Source: Phymatolithon calcareum (lineage: Eukaryota; Rhodophyta; Florideophyceae; Hapalidiales). From it: a DNA stretch of 64,000 bases. The stretch covers positions 62,001 to 126,000 of the forward strand of contig OZ345353.1 of the NCBI GenBank assembly GCA_977006965.1, given 5' to 3'. Positions 1-9,533 of the stretch are shown piece by piece (positions within the stretch are counted from its first letter, which is position 1; each line of letters opens with the position of its first letter). The position numbers and the translations under genes were made by a program. The notes beneath the pieces were generated by a model. The model was not told the DNA's origin and did no database searches. It worked only from the letters and a program-made list of their open reading frames with translations.

Positions 1-229
1 AACTTCTTTTCGAAAACCGGCAACCGAGCATCATCGCGCACACGTGCATGAAGTAGGTCGAAAACTCGAAGAAGAGGCATTTTGAGAACATTTTTTTTAA
101 ATTTGGAATTTATTAAACGCCCTCAGCAACACTCATGAGACAGTAAGGGAGATGCGTTTCAGTTGCTACTTCGCTTGTAGCCCCGTTACTATGGTCGGAT
201 GCACGCAGGCCCACTTCAATTTAGAGTCG
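1..229. other. No recognisable feature
   Basis: No open frame of meaningful length, TATA box or repeat match was seen here. The stretch lies just beyond the 3' end of a minus-strand LINE fragment. Confidence 0.4.
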
Positions 230-551
230 AAATATTGCAGTTTATTTGAAGGTGGCTGGCTACCCAACTAGAGGTTAAATGGCACCTTGGTTGCATTTCA
301 TATTTCCTTGTTTTCACCCCTTTCGCTTAATCTGTATGATTCAAGATAATGTTGATCGCTCTAGCTACTCTTCTTTCTTCCTCCCTTGTCCACACCGACT
401 TCAGCATCACCTGTTTCAAGGTGTATGTACACCATTTCCCCAGAAGTCCAAGTTCTTCTTCCAGAAGTGACGGGTTTCGCTGCCTAGCTGCAAAAACACT
501 CCTCCTAGAAGGTTGGAGGGAAAAGCTTAGAGTTCGCTTCCTCGGTTCCAT
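230..551 (-). mobile_element. 5'-truncated LINE 3' end (tail B)
   Basis: The minus-strand frame 551-327 ends in a pattern (L-G-L-L-G-K-W, then T-R-E-E-E-R-R-V-A-R-A-I-N) that matches the C-terminal tails of the LINE fragments at 61.4 kb and 62.0 kb. The matching part is W, then T-x-E-E-x-x-x-x-A-I/M. The DNA after the stop (AAGGTGCC, CCTC, GTTGGG, CCTTC, AATAAA at 246-241 on the minus strand) matches the 3' UTR of the 61.4-kb copy. It is therefore a separate LINE end lying directly downstream of the tail of the RT-bearing relic at 577-2465. No target duplication was found. Confidence 0.6.
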
Positions 552-576
552 GGCTTGTTCAGAACCTTATCTTGCT

Positions 577-2465
577 CTATTCGAGGTCGTCGTAGAATAC
601 GATTGTGAAGAACAGTACTTGATCGATTGCTTTCTCAGTTACCTTAGTCTCCTCTTCAGTTAGGCGGTATCTTCCAAGGTACTCCTTGACATCGTTCATA
701 AGAGCTGGTACAGTATCCCCGAATTTTTTTTCGAGACGTGTGGTACTCATCGGGGGGAAACGCCGGAAATGCCCATGTCACTGCCAATTGGCGGTGTATT
801 GCTCTCGGAAGTCGGATTGGACTCGAAGAGGTCTCCTTCGTCTCTGAATAGCAAGTCCTTTAGTAGATCTTCCAGTTCTGTAATGTGCGCTACCGCACGC
901 AACACAGAATCCCTTCGGTTGCTGCGAGGGGACGCGTCCCAAAAGGGACGCGCTGGAGGCAGAGAAGACACTCGAGATCCCATAAGTTTCTCCACCACTC
1001 TCCGCGTTGCGACTGACATTGACGTGCAAGCCGCTACCAAGCTCGCAACAAATAGGATAGAATGGTAAAAACTTAGACCCTCGAAACGTTGCTAGCCCCA
1101 CTAGGGGAATATGCAGAATGAATGAAGGACTTTAGTGATTTCGCTGAAACTCCTTGCTTGAGATAGGGCAGTGCTGTGTCAAAAGGGTCATGTGTTATCA
1201 TTTCCGAAATGTCTCGACTCACCCATTGTAATTCCTCAAAGTCCCTTTCTTCCATTGGGTAGGCCAATAGGCTCCGTTTTCTATTTCTGACTCGCTCCAG
1301 CATTCGGAGCGCCAAAACAAGTCTCCTGTTTTCTGCATTGTGTAGACGGCAAAGAAGGCGAAGCCTGGCGGTTCGGTTTTTGCGACTGGCCAAACACTTG
1401 TGCGAAAAATGTCTTCTCCACTTCTGCAATAGCTGTCTGTACTCCTGGCGTCCATGGTGTCAGGTGCATGGCGTACTCCCACCTTGGTTGTATCAACGCC
1501 TTGTATGTCTTGACTGCTTTCAAGGGGCTAAGCCCCCGTAATGAGAGACCGAGAGATCTAAGTTGATACACAGCGATCTTGCCATGTCTGATGCGCTCCA
1601 GCATTTTTGTGCCTGTAATTCCCTGGCCGCTTAGTGACATGCCAAGGTAAGAGACTTCTTGGACCTTTGTCAGCTGTTGTCCTGCAAGCTTGAAGATGGA
1701 AGAGCTTGTGTCCGCCGAGAGAAGAACTTCACTTTTCCCTGCTTTCGTACTCCAAATCAAATGCCTATCTCTGGCCCATTTCGACAAGATATTTAACACT
1801 CTCTGTAGTCCACATGGTGACTTTGCTGTTAGGAGCAAATCGTCCGCAAATAAAACTGCTGCGACATCGGCGATTTCCCTTGGGACTTGGCTTATTCTTT
1901 CTGCGAACTGGTCCATGAACAGATTATACAAACTTGGACTCAACGGAGACCCCTGAGGTACTCCCCTGTCAATTAGGAACCACCTTTTTTGAGGGTCCCC
2001 AACCGTAGATACCCACGATGGTCTCAAGAACGCCTCGATCATGAGACAAAGGTCTTGCGTCAGGATCGCACTCATTAGCTCCTGTAGGTACTGTCTCGGG
2101 ACTGTATAGTACGCTGCAGTCAAGTCTAATACCGCAATGCAACGTTGTCCTCTTTTCTGCAGCTCCAGTGCCCTCAGGATTGCGAGCTCCGTACTCTTAC
2201 CTTTTTGGAACCCTATCTGAAAGCTGTAATTCCTATACTTTTGGCGGAGTAAGGTGTTCGAAGACCAATAGACGACCGCACTCGGGATATACATCCCCTC
2301 CGATGGAAAGGTGTGGTATACAAGACGTTCAAGCGACGCACGCTGCTCAAGGTCGGGCGAGTGTACTACCGTCCCTGTGGGTGATGACGACACTACGGCG
2401 CCTATTCGATGGCCTTGCCTGAGACTCTGAGCCAGCCTCCGTTTGTGGCAAGCAACGGGCGCCAA
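577..2465 (-). mobile_element. Decayed LINE with reverse transcriptase domain
   Basis: Minus-strand frame 2465-1281 (394 residues) is a non-LTR retrotransposon reverse transcriptase. Visible motifs are GFQKGKST (residues 85-92), LDLTAAYYTVPR (113-124, first catalytic Asp 114), GVPQGSPLSP (168-177) and the catalytic FADD box (206-209). A thumb-like region follows, with YLGMSLSGQG and W-E-Y-A-M-H-L-T-P-W, which also occurs in the LINE at 62 kb. The frame shifts near 1430 into 1429-1073 (E-L-Q-W-V-S-R-D-I). It is then disturbed by about 300 bp of other sequence before the C-terminal tail (F-P-P near 755, K-F-G-D-T-V to the stop at 577). No endonuclease domain is visible, so the copy is 5'-truncated and inactive. 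Confidence 0.8.
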
Positions 2466-2990
2466 TTCATGACGCTCGGAAAGGCAGACTTTGTTGAAAC
2501 GAGATGGAGGTGAATAAGGTACAGTGGTGCACGGAAAATTTGGCTACTACCGTTTCAAGATTGGCGTGCCCAATTCCCTTGTGGAACAAGCGGGTGCTGC
2601 TCAGTAATGACAAAGTGCCCGCTTTCGACAAGCGCAGAGTCCACTTTCAAACCGAAACTGTCAAGACCGTGACGGTTGGTGAAGCGATCCAGTCCTATAC
2701 ACACAAGTGGAGCAGGTCTGCTTCATAGGTGGGAGAAACAAGTAGTGTCTGGAATATCCGTGGCCTCGCCGAGTTGCTTGATGATGTGAGCGTTGGTACC
2801 CTAAAGTTGATAGTTGTGAAAATGATACCACCCCTCACTCAGATGGGGATTGGAGCAGAACATGAATGTTGTTCTGTTGCAAACCAGGTATAACCCTAAC
2901 TACGAAAAACCCAAATGGAAGATCCAAAAACATACAGGTGAGGAAAATGCATGCGACGCCATTCATCAGGCTGAATATCGAAGCTTCAGG
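2466..2990. other. No recognisable gene
   Basis: A 74-residue plus-strand frame at 2504-2728 has no recognisable motif and no supporting signals. Nothing else was seen between the LINE relic and the 75-bp tandem repeat. Confidence 0.3.
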
Positions 2991-3140
2991 ACAACTTCAT
3001 TGTCATTTGACGGAATCGATTTATCAACCATTGGACGATATGGTCGGGATGATCCATGCACTTTGACAACTTCATTGTCATTTGACGGAATCAATTTATC
3101 AACCATTGGTCGATATAGTCTGGACGATCCATGGGCTTTG
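2991..3140 (+). repeat. 75-bp tandem repeat, two copies
   Basis: Two head-to-tail copies (2991-3065 and 3066-3140) begin acaacttcattgtcatttga and differ at only a few positions. The period is 75 bp, a multiple of three, so it inflates the apparent plus-strand frame at 2850-3647 without proving that it codes. Confidence 0.85.
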
Positions 3141-3269
3141 AATACTGAAATACCGAATAATGTATTCAGAACGCACGTATCATTCATATTCAGTCTTACA
3201 TGCATTTTCCTCATGAAATACTTGTGTAGCTTCTTGTTATATGTACATCAAATATTGTTCTCAAATATG

Positions 3270-3400
3270 CGGAAATTCATTCATTCATTTATTTTGCCTT
3301 TTCCCCTAATGGGTCTAGCAGCGATTCGAGGGTCTGCGTTTTTTCCACTCTATTCTATTGTTAGCGAGCTGGACTGCGGTTTGGACGTTGTGGGGCTAAA
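3270..3400 (+). repeat. Dispersed repeat, inverted relative at 1020-1130
   Basis: The sequence around ggtctagcagcgattcgagg is clearly related to the reverse complement of 1020-1130 (ggctagcaacgtttcgaggg). Similarity continues into a shared TTCTATT/TTCTATCC, GCGAGCT and GACGT context. The 1020-1130 copy sits inside the LINE relic where its coding alignment is disturbed, so this is probably a mobile or repeated sequence of its own. Ends and family are undefined. Confidence 0.5.
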
Positions 3401-3645
3401 AAGGGAGAGAAAAAGAGAGAGAGAGAAAGAGGTTGAGATGTTTTTGTCTTTTTGGGGCTCTTTGGTGCGGACCGTGAGCTGCCCTCCTTTTTTTCACAAA
3501 GGTCAAAGTAGGATACTATATAGACTAGTGCTAGGTTTTGCCGGAGCTCTTGCGAGCAGTACCCAGCTCACTGTAAGACTACTAAATGAGGAAACAATTA
3601 AAAAAAAATACAACTCTATCGGAGATCTGCCTTCGTCGGCGAATT

Positions 3646-4078
3646 GACCCGGGACGTCAGTAAACTCGCCCATCGCGCTCCGGCGCGCGCAAGACTGGGG
3701 ACGTCAGTAACCCCCCCGCGTGGATCGGCGGGCAGGTCGAGCGAGAGTAAGTCCTGAAGATCGGCGCGGCACGCGGTCCCGGGACGTCGGTAAACTTGCT
3801 TCGGCGCGGGAAACGACCTCGGACGTCATAAAATTTTCCTTTCCGCACGTTCACACGATACGATGCTCTGCGTGGCCATTGAAGTGAAATGATTTTCCCC
3901 CTCGAGATCTCTCCGTTGAGATCAGAGGTAGGTTTTCTAATTTTGCTGACTATAGCCGTTTTTATGCGAAATGGAGCCTCTGGGCTCTGAGTTGAGTCCT
4001 CGTGGCTCATCAGAAGTGTTGCCCCAAGCGTCTGCAGATGCGTTGGTAACACTATAATAAAAATCTCCACTTCTTCTT
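3646..4078 (+). mobile_element. SINE-like insertion, copy 1 (433 bp)
   Basis: The element is flanked by a perfect 15-bp direct repeat CTTCGTCGGCGAATT (3631-3645 and 4079-4093), a good target-site duplication. Its 3' half, from about 3896, matches the 26.1-kb insertion: CCCCCTCGAG, CAGAGGT, GTTGCCCCAAGCGTC, GCAGATGCGTTGGTAAC and AATAAAAATCT, then a CTT-repeat tail. It carries no coding capacity. A short transcript-derived (SINE-like) element is the best fit. Part of the duplication overlaps the CTT tail, so the exact 3' end could move by one or two bases. Confidence 0.75.
3653..3832 (+). repeat. Four GACGTC-containing short repeats
   Basis: The motif GGGACGTCAGTAAAC or a close variant occurs at about 3653, 3700, 3783 and 3822 with irregular spacing (47, 83 and 39 bp), in the 5' half of the SINE-like element. 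The core GACGTC is palindromic. This half is not shared with the 26-kb copy. It may be an internal promoter or a separate module of the element. Confidence 0.6.
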
Positions 4079-4405
4079 CTTCGTCGGCGAATTTGTAAAC
4101 GGTATACCGCCAACCTGGCGACATCGGCAAGCAACCGGATGCGCTGGGTATGATAGTAACAGCAATGATTTCTTCGGTACGTTCCAGCCTAATCAATCAA
4201 TCAAGACGGCCAATACTGGGGTCAGCAGACGTCTAGGCTAGGTAGGTCACCAAAGATTGATTCAGGTGTTGGTGTATGCGGAAATGCATACATACACTTA
4301 TGATAGCAATATTCCACTTCTGATACAATATCATTCGGTCTCTACAGATGGGTTGATACATTCACGCTTCCTCGCTCCATCTTTGTCAAGAGTGCAGATG
4401 ATGTT

Positions 4406-4413
4406 TATATAAG
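4406..4413 (+). promoter_or_regulatory. TATA box of the carbonic anhydrase gene
   Basis: TATATAAG lies 95 bp upstream of the ATG. Transcription is expected to begin about 30 bp downstream, near 4435. The extended form TATAAGAG recurs upstream of the array peptide genes. Confidence 0.65.
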
Positions 4414-4500
4414 AGCGATGCAACATCTGCGAAGTCTGATACAGAACAAACAGAACACCCATTCAAGACTACTTCTACGACTTCGACACCTCCACTCAAC

Positions 4501-5271
4501 ATGGTGTACTCTCGTCCTGCCTTTTCCAGCCCTGCGCTCTTTAACCAGTTTTCTGTACGATCGTCAAGCTTGGGTGCTCGAACAGCCGATGCCGGGCTTG
4601 GAGCTCAGCGGAGTGCCACTGTCGTGCCCGCTCGACGCGTGGTTCAGGCGTCACTGCAGAGCCCGATCAAGGTGCCAGTAGAAGGCAACACATTTGATAA
4701 TATCATGTACGCTCCGTCCGTACAGGAAGGCACGCATGTCAAGCTGATGCCGGAATACGAGGAGGATGTGTATAACTATCACATGAATGTTGTGGGCGGC
4801 AATTTTATCGGCGCCATGGACTACGGCGGGCTCACATTCTATCTGTACCAGCTGCATCTGCACAACCCGTCCGAGAACTACCTTGGCGAAAAACAGTTCC
4901 CGCTTGAGATGCACCTCGTGCACCGGGCCGCCAACAACATCTCCGTGCTCGCCATCTTCTTCGAGCTGGGCGCGGAAAACAACCAGCTGGAAACCATCCT
5001 CAACGCAATGGAGCAGGGAACCAATGTCGAAGTTGATGTGCGTAAGATGCTCGGCGGCACTATCGACAAGAAAAAGCTCGTCACGTTTCTGGGCTCGCTC
5101 ACAACGTGCCCGTACTCCACCGGCGTGCAGTGGGTAGTGTCGGAAAATGTCCTCACCGCATCCCAAGCGCAGATCGACAAGTACAAAGCTTTGAAGAAAG
5201 TCCGTACCCCGAACAACCGTCCTACAAAGAATATCGACCACCGCCCAATTACCAAGTATATAGAGCGGTAA
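4501..5271 (+). CDS. Alpha-type carbonic anhydrase, probably organelle-targeted
   Basis: This 256-residue protein should interconvert CO2 and bicarbonate, probably as part of inorganic carbon supply to photosynthesis. The three zinc-binding histidines of the alpha family are present: H119 and H121 in Q-L-H-L-H, and H138 in L-E-M-H-L-V-H. The family motif Q-S-P-I is at 53-56, and S-L-T-T (199-202) holds the gatekeeper Thr at 201. The C-terminus reads N-x-R-P-x-x-x-x-x-x-R-P-I. Residues 1-50 are rich in Ser, Ala and Arg with almost no acidic residues, like a transit peptide. The usual W-x-Y...G-P-x-x-W segment that precedes Q-S-P-I in the family is missing, so either the fold is shortened at its N-terminus or the start is incomplete. 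The first ATG after the TATA box was taken. The frame is intact and intronless. Confidence 0.9.
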   Translation: MVYSRPAFSSPALFNQFSVRSSSLGARTADAGLGAQRSATVVPARRVVQASLQSPIKVPVEGNTFDNIMYAPSVQEGTHVKLMPEYEEDVYNYHMNVVGGNFIGAMDYGGLTFYLYQLHLHNPSENYLGEKQFPLEMHLVHRAANNISVLAIFFELGAENNQLETILNAMEQGTNVEVDVRKMLGGTIDKKKLVTFLGSLTTCPYSTGVQWVVSENVLTASQAQIDKYKALKKVRTPNNRPTKNIDHRPITKYIER

Positions 5272-5274
5272 CCA

Positions 5275-6045
5275 ACTTTGCCATCTGAGAGAGCTGCATT
5301 GTTTCTAGTTTGTTGCTGTTGTAAATCTCCTTGCTAGACCTTTGGTAAAGATTCTGATCGAAGTTGCAAAAGGAAAATTGCGCGAATCAAACTCACATGA
5401 TTCTACTCTGCTTGAAGATTTTGCTGTATGTGAACGCCGCCTTCGTTTCTGTTTGTCGAACTAGCGTTAGTTCAATTTTTTGTGAAAAGTTTGTTTTCCT
5501 AAGCTTTTCATTTTATGTTCGCTGCGGTGAATTACTGCAACTTCGGAACGACGCTATGTTCTTCGGCTGTGAGGCACAAGCCTGACTCGCTGTTTAGACA
5601 AATAATTTAGTAAAATATTGCACCCTTTTACTTACCCTTTAATTGATTTCAGCAGTATGTCTTTGACGGTGTCATCTTGTTTGTTCATAAGCGTTTTCAC
5701 AATGTGCTCCAGTTTTGGCTTGGAAACCATTGTCTTTGTTGTGAAATCACTCAAGCAAGCAGACCAAGTTGGGTGCTTGTGAAGCTGCCGAACAGCAGCA
5801 TGTATTTTGTGTGATGTTATCTCACAACTATAGAGTCCTTCTGTTTCGTGTCTATTGTTGAAGTTTGTCGTGGTCTCCTAATACTGCTGTTATGCGTCGT
5901 GGAACCATATGAGGATGACACGGAGCTATTCATGTTCCCCAATTTAGGAATTACGTGTACCACAATTGCACGAATCCTGAAATCTCAGGGTGTAGCAAGC
6001 GGGTATAAAAGCCGGCACTAGGTCGATGTGGTTTGTAATGATGGA
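5275..6045. other. Intergenic, nothing recognised
   Basis: This follows the carbonic anhydrase stop. No clear AATAAA lies close to the gene, and the frame at 5364-5585 has no recognisable features. Confidence 0.4.
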
Positions 6046-6049
6046 GTAT

Positions 6050-6490
6050 TAATTGCTTGTACAATCAGTCCTCGCTAGATCGATGGGCAAAGTCGACAGA
6101 TTATATATGCTCTGTAGACCCATGCGGTTACCTGGCTTACGGCAACGCCTTTTGAACAGAATGGTACCATATGGAGTACCATGTCCTGTCACCTGGAGTG
6201 CAGACTATAGTTCAGGCTTTACGTGGACATTAGAAAGCCACGTAATATGTAGGGTAACCCTGATAGAGAAACCAAGAAGCTAGAGTTTCTCACGGGAAGG
6301 GCATAAATACCAGGCCTAGAGGCCCAGGTATTGAGAATAAAGGTATCAGTTTATCAGTCCATTGAAGGAAACGTTCTGCCCAGCGCGGAGAACGACACTG
6401 GCCCGTGAATCGGTTAACACGAATTTCCTAAGTCTAAAGCTCGAATCGAGGATATTATGGACTCGAGTCTGGTATAATAAGTCTAGTATC
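6050..6490 (+). mobile_element. Possible solo LTR or related repeat
   Basis: The segment has an LTR-like order of signals: a TATA-like CATAAATACC (6302-6311), an imperfect hairpin (6307-6331, ATACC/GGTAT outer arms and GGCC/GGCC inner arms), then AATAAAGG near 6337. Its two ends (6050-6096 and 6441-6480) resemble 8548-8594 and 8605-8635, where they lie almost side by side. This suggests that about 340 bp is inserted here or deleted there. No flanking duplication was confirmed. Confidence 0.35.
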
Positions 6491-7013
6491 ACACATTCAC
6501 AACAGCGTCAATTCTTTCATTAAAAAATCAGAAATTCGCACCTGCCTTTAAAGCGTATGGGTTGAGCCTCACCTCAACCTGTGCGCGCACCATTGTCAGG
6601 CATTCCTTCACCGTTGCGATTTCATGCACATTCTGTATCATGAGAAAATGATCGCAGTATTTTCCATATGAGAGCATGCGCCGTGAGGAGGCTACAAAAA
6701 GATTTCAAATGCTAGGGACGCTTCGAGACTTCAACCACGAAGAATCCTCGACGCTGAAAACGAAATTAAAATTTCGTTTTTCGAGTAGGATACACCGTAT
6801 TCGTGAAGCATGTCTCGCTGAAGCATGTTGCGATGTATGATATCGAGCGTGGAATGCAACGCTGTACTGCAGTTGGTAATTCATGGATCACGACTTACAA
6901 ATATTGTCTATTGCCAGCAATTTTTGCTGACCAGTCAGGAGCAAAACGGGTCTAGTGCACGAGCCAATTTGAAACATCGATCATCCTCGAGCTGACATGT
7001 ATTCAGCCAGCAC
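6491..7013. other. Upstream region of the cysteine-rich gene
   Basis: No coding signal. Short blocks (6509-6590 and 6650-6700, for example CAGTATT, CAT-TGAG, ACGCACCGTGA) resemble 8680-8850 and so form part of an old duplication that includes the cysteine-rich gene. Confidence 0.35.
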
Positions 7014-7020
7014 TATAAAT
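7014..7020 (+). promoter_or_regulatory. TATA box of the secreted cysteine-rich gene
   Basis: TATAAAT lies 145 bp upstream of the chosen ATG, placing the transcription start near 7045. Any start codon before that point is unlikely to be used. Confidence 0.6.
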
Positions 7021-7158
7021 GGTTTATACCCCGCACTCGACACATGTCCTCAAAGTCAACTCCTCAGCACACTGTCCTCGCCCGACCAGCCTATATCCTA
7101 CCCCATCGCATCTCTTCAAATGTCGTCACACACTCATCCCATTCACTGCCCTGTCGTC

Positions 7159-7545
7159 ATGACGCGCATCAAGCCGCAGATGCTGATCGCGGCGCTCGTG
7201 GTGCTAGCCGTTTTCGGCACCGCCGACGCCCTGAGCTGCACCGGGAAGTGGTGCTCGTACAAGTACAAGTACCAAAAGAAGTCTTGTCGGTGGAAGTTCA
7301 CATGGGGAGTCCCGTCATACTCGTGCACGTGGAGCGACACTGATTACAAGTGGTGTGTGCACAAGTGGGGCAGCAAGCCGCACAGCAGTTACGGCGAGGT
7401 CGAGTTCTGGGATGACGACCGCATTGTTAGGGAGGGAAGTGGAAAGGCGGGCGGCACCGGTGTGCAGTGCTCGAAGCGGACGGACATCGGAAACTGTAAG
7501 CGCGAGACAGTGCAGCTCGACTTGTCGGAGGCGTATCGATGCTAA
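7159..7545 (+). CDS. Secreted cysteine-rich protein
   Basis: The start at 7159 gives 128 residues with a classic signal peptide: K/R near the N-terminus, a hydrophobic stretch at residues 8-20, and a likely cut after T-A-D-A (24). The mature part has eight cysteines (27, 32, 43, 56, 66, 104, 113, 128), enough for four disulfides. It is rich in Trp, Tyr and Lys in the first half. It resembles no family I can name, and an extracellular or cell-wall role is the only safe inference. An in-frame ATG at 7120 would add 13 residues before the signal peptide and is less likely. Part of the gene is duplicated as a pseudogene 0.7 kb downstream. Confidence 0.75.
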   Translation: MTRIKPQMLIAALVVLAVFGTADALSCTGKWCSYKYKYQKKSCRWKFTWGVPSYSCTWSDTDYKWCVHKWGSKPHSSYGEVEFWDDDRIVREGSGKAGGTGVQCSKRTDIGNCKRETVQLDLSEAYRC

Positions 7546-7699
7546 GCTGAGCCTGGCCGTGCTGTCATTCATGAGCTGCGTGCCGCAGCTCAGCTTGGAG
7601 AAGAACTCAAACAGACTGTGCTCTCGATTGTGCTCTGTCTATCGAGTGAAAGTCCAGAGCAATACATCTTAAACAGCTTGTATTTGTTAAGGCGTGACC

Positions 7700-7705
7700 A
7701 ATAAA
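7700..7705 (+). terminator. Poly(A) signal of the cysteine-rich gene
   Basis: A canonical AATAAA 155 bp after the stop codon in AT-rich context. Confidence 0.55.
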
Positions 7706-7869
7706 ACTCTATTCGAATGCAAGAGGTATGACAACAAAAACCTTTAATTCCCAGTGAATCATAAGACATTCATCTTCTCACGACATTGTCGAGAGTAATC
7801 TCATTTTTGATCGCTTCGCGAAACGCCAACAAACGCGAGCCTTGGAGATCTGCAGAAGCAAGTAAAGGA

Positions 7870-8400
7870 TATATAAGCTAACTCGAGATACCAGTTGCAG
7901 ACGAGAGCAATACTGCAGACGTCTCGGCAGTTCAAACCCTTGCTTACGCAGATAGCTTTGTGATCAGTTGTCCGAATACTGATGATTTAGCCGGCGTGCA
8001 GATCCGCTTACTAATGAGCCGGTAATTGTGCAAACCGAGCTCGTGGTAAGACAGCGGAGATAGCTGTTGCGTGCACTATAGGGCAGTCCCCCGTCTAACA
8101 GTTACGCTATATCCAAACACTCGGGTCTTAGAAACTACCAAATTGTAAAGTAAGATAGCAGAAAAGTGTGCGGAAAGAAAAATAGAGTGCTCGAAGCGGA
8201 AGGACATCTGAAACTGCGAGCGCAAGTAAACACAAAGCGACTTTTCGGTGGCCTGCCGTTTCTAAGCTGAGGCCGACCGTGCTGTACCTAATGAGTCAGG
8301 TACCGCAGCGCTACTTGGATTAGAAAAGAACAGTAAAAAGCTCTGCTTTCGCTGTTGCTCTCTCCAAACAGTTAGGGTACAGCACGTCTCAGAGAGATCG
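7870..8400 (+). pseudogene. Decayed duplicate of the secreted cysteine-rich gene
   Basis: The stretch 8188-8380 aligns with the end of the 7159-7545 gene and its 3' UTR. Shared blocks include GTGCTCGAAGCGGA-GGACATC, the CTAAGCTGAG around the stop, and CCGTGCTGT. The copy carries substitutions and small indels that destroy the frame (AAGTAAACAC replaces the Lys-Arg-Glu region). A TATA-like TATATAAG at 7870-7877 may be what is left of its promoter, but the 5' coding part is no longer recognisable. Confidence 0.65.
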
Positions 8401-8544
8401 TACTTGTTGAGAATGCGTTTCTCACTCGAGCCCATTGACTCATTTGTTTCTCCGAAATGGCGCGTTTGTAAGTGACTGTTGAAGCCAGCAGCTCTCGATG
8501 AGCGGTATATACCTTCTTAATTTTTGAAGAATCGACACATGATA

Positions 8545-8850
8545 GGGTTCGTGTACAGTCACTCCTCGATAATTGGATGGGCAATGTGGAAACGTTCAAT
8601 ACTCTCGAATCGAGTATATTCTGAAGTCTAGTTTTTAATCATATTTTCATCTTAATAAGCGTACTATAGGTGATCATGGCATCATCATTCATGATTGAAA
8701 AATCGGAGATTATTGACTTCTTGATGTCCCCTCAAAGCGCTGGGACGATGCCGAAACCTTTCCACTGCGCGGGGGTAGCTATGTAATGCGAATAGTTTAC
8801 AGTATTCTTCATCTGAGGAAACGCACCGTGAAACGCATCGAAAATATAAC
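8545..8850 (+). repeat. Duplicate of sequence found upstream of the cysteine-rich gene
   Basis: Blocks at 8548-8594, 8605-8635, 8690-8760 and 8800-8850 resemble 6050-6096, 6441-6480, 6515-6585 and 6650-6700 in the same order and orientation. With the duplicated gene tail, this points to an old, partly scrambled duplication of a gene-plus-flank unit. Confidence 0.45.
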
Positions 8851-9533
8851 CAAAATTATAGTTCTATCATACTCTTGACTATCTTGATATACAGTACAGC
8901 CTCCCGAGCTGCAACTCGTCCAACAGCAATCCGTGCAGTTCTTTAACGGAGATACTTTGGCAATATCGGTACAGGCCAAATTCATTTATTTTTAAAGGTT
9001 AGTTGCAACCTGCAATATTGCACGGCGACTAAGATTCATGCTTTATTTCTGCTTATGTTTTTGAAATTTAGTTTTTGCAGATGCATCCATTGCAGTGCAG
9101 ATACTGTACTGCGCGTCCAAAAATATCAAGTCTACAAATACTGATTTTGTATTGGTGGGGTATACAAGATTGAGAGCCATCCTGGGTAGCTGTGTTTGCC
9201 GTGCGTAGTGCAGTTGATTCATAACTTCCTGTGTGGCAGAATTGTACTGTAATTACGTCACAGAGTGGAATATGACAAGTTCTGTGTGTTGATCATGGCA
9301 ATTATCATAAGAAGATATTTTCTTTAGAGCAATCATACTGCAATCTCGGGAATACATATTCGCACCCGCCAAGCTACGTGTTCGAGAAGCCAAGTGCGCA
9401 ACAAGATGAGCGCACTTCACATTGCTTCTGTTTGCCTGTCGTTACTAGTCGCTTTCCGAGCTAGCCCCCGGGACCAAATTAAATACCGCACAGTCGTTCC
9501 CCTCCGGGGGCTCTTGCCCGATCATATAGCCGC
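8851..9533. other. Intergenic, nothing recognised
   Basis: No coding signal or repeat identified. A frame at 9394-9690 starts with a hydrophobic stretch but has no supporting features. Confidence 0.35.

Noticed and set aside
2850-3647. Plus-strand 265-residue frame
   Set aside because: Length comes from a 75-bp in-phase tandem repeat plus a dispersed repeat and a Lys/Glu/Arg microsatellite. No domain.
3657-4196. Minus-strand 179-residue frame
   Set aside because: Lies mostly inside the SINE-like element and crosses its target duplication, so it is not a conserved coding unit.
4651-5241. Minus-strand 196-residue frame
   Set aside because: Antisense shadow of the carbonic anhydrase gene.
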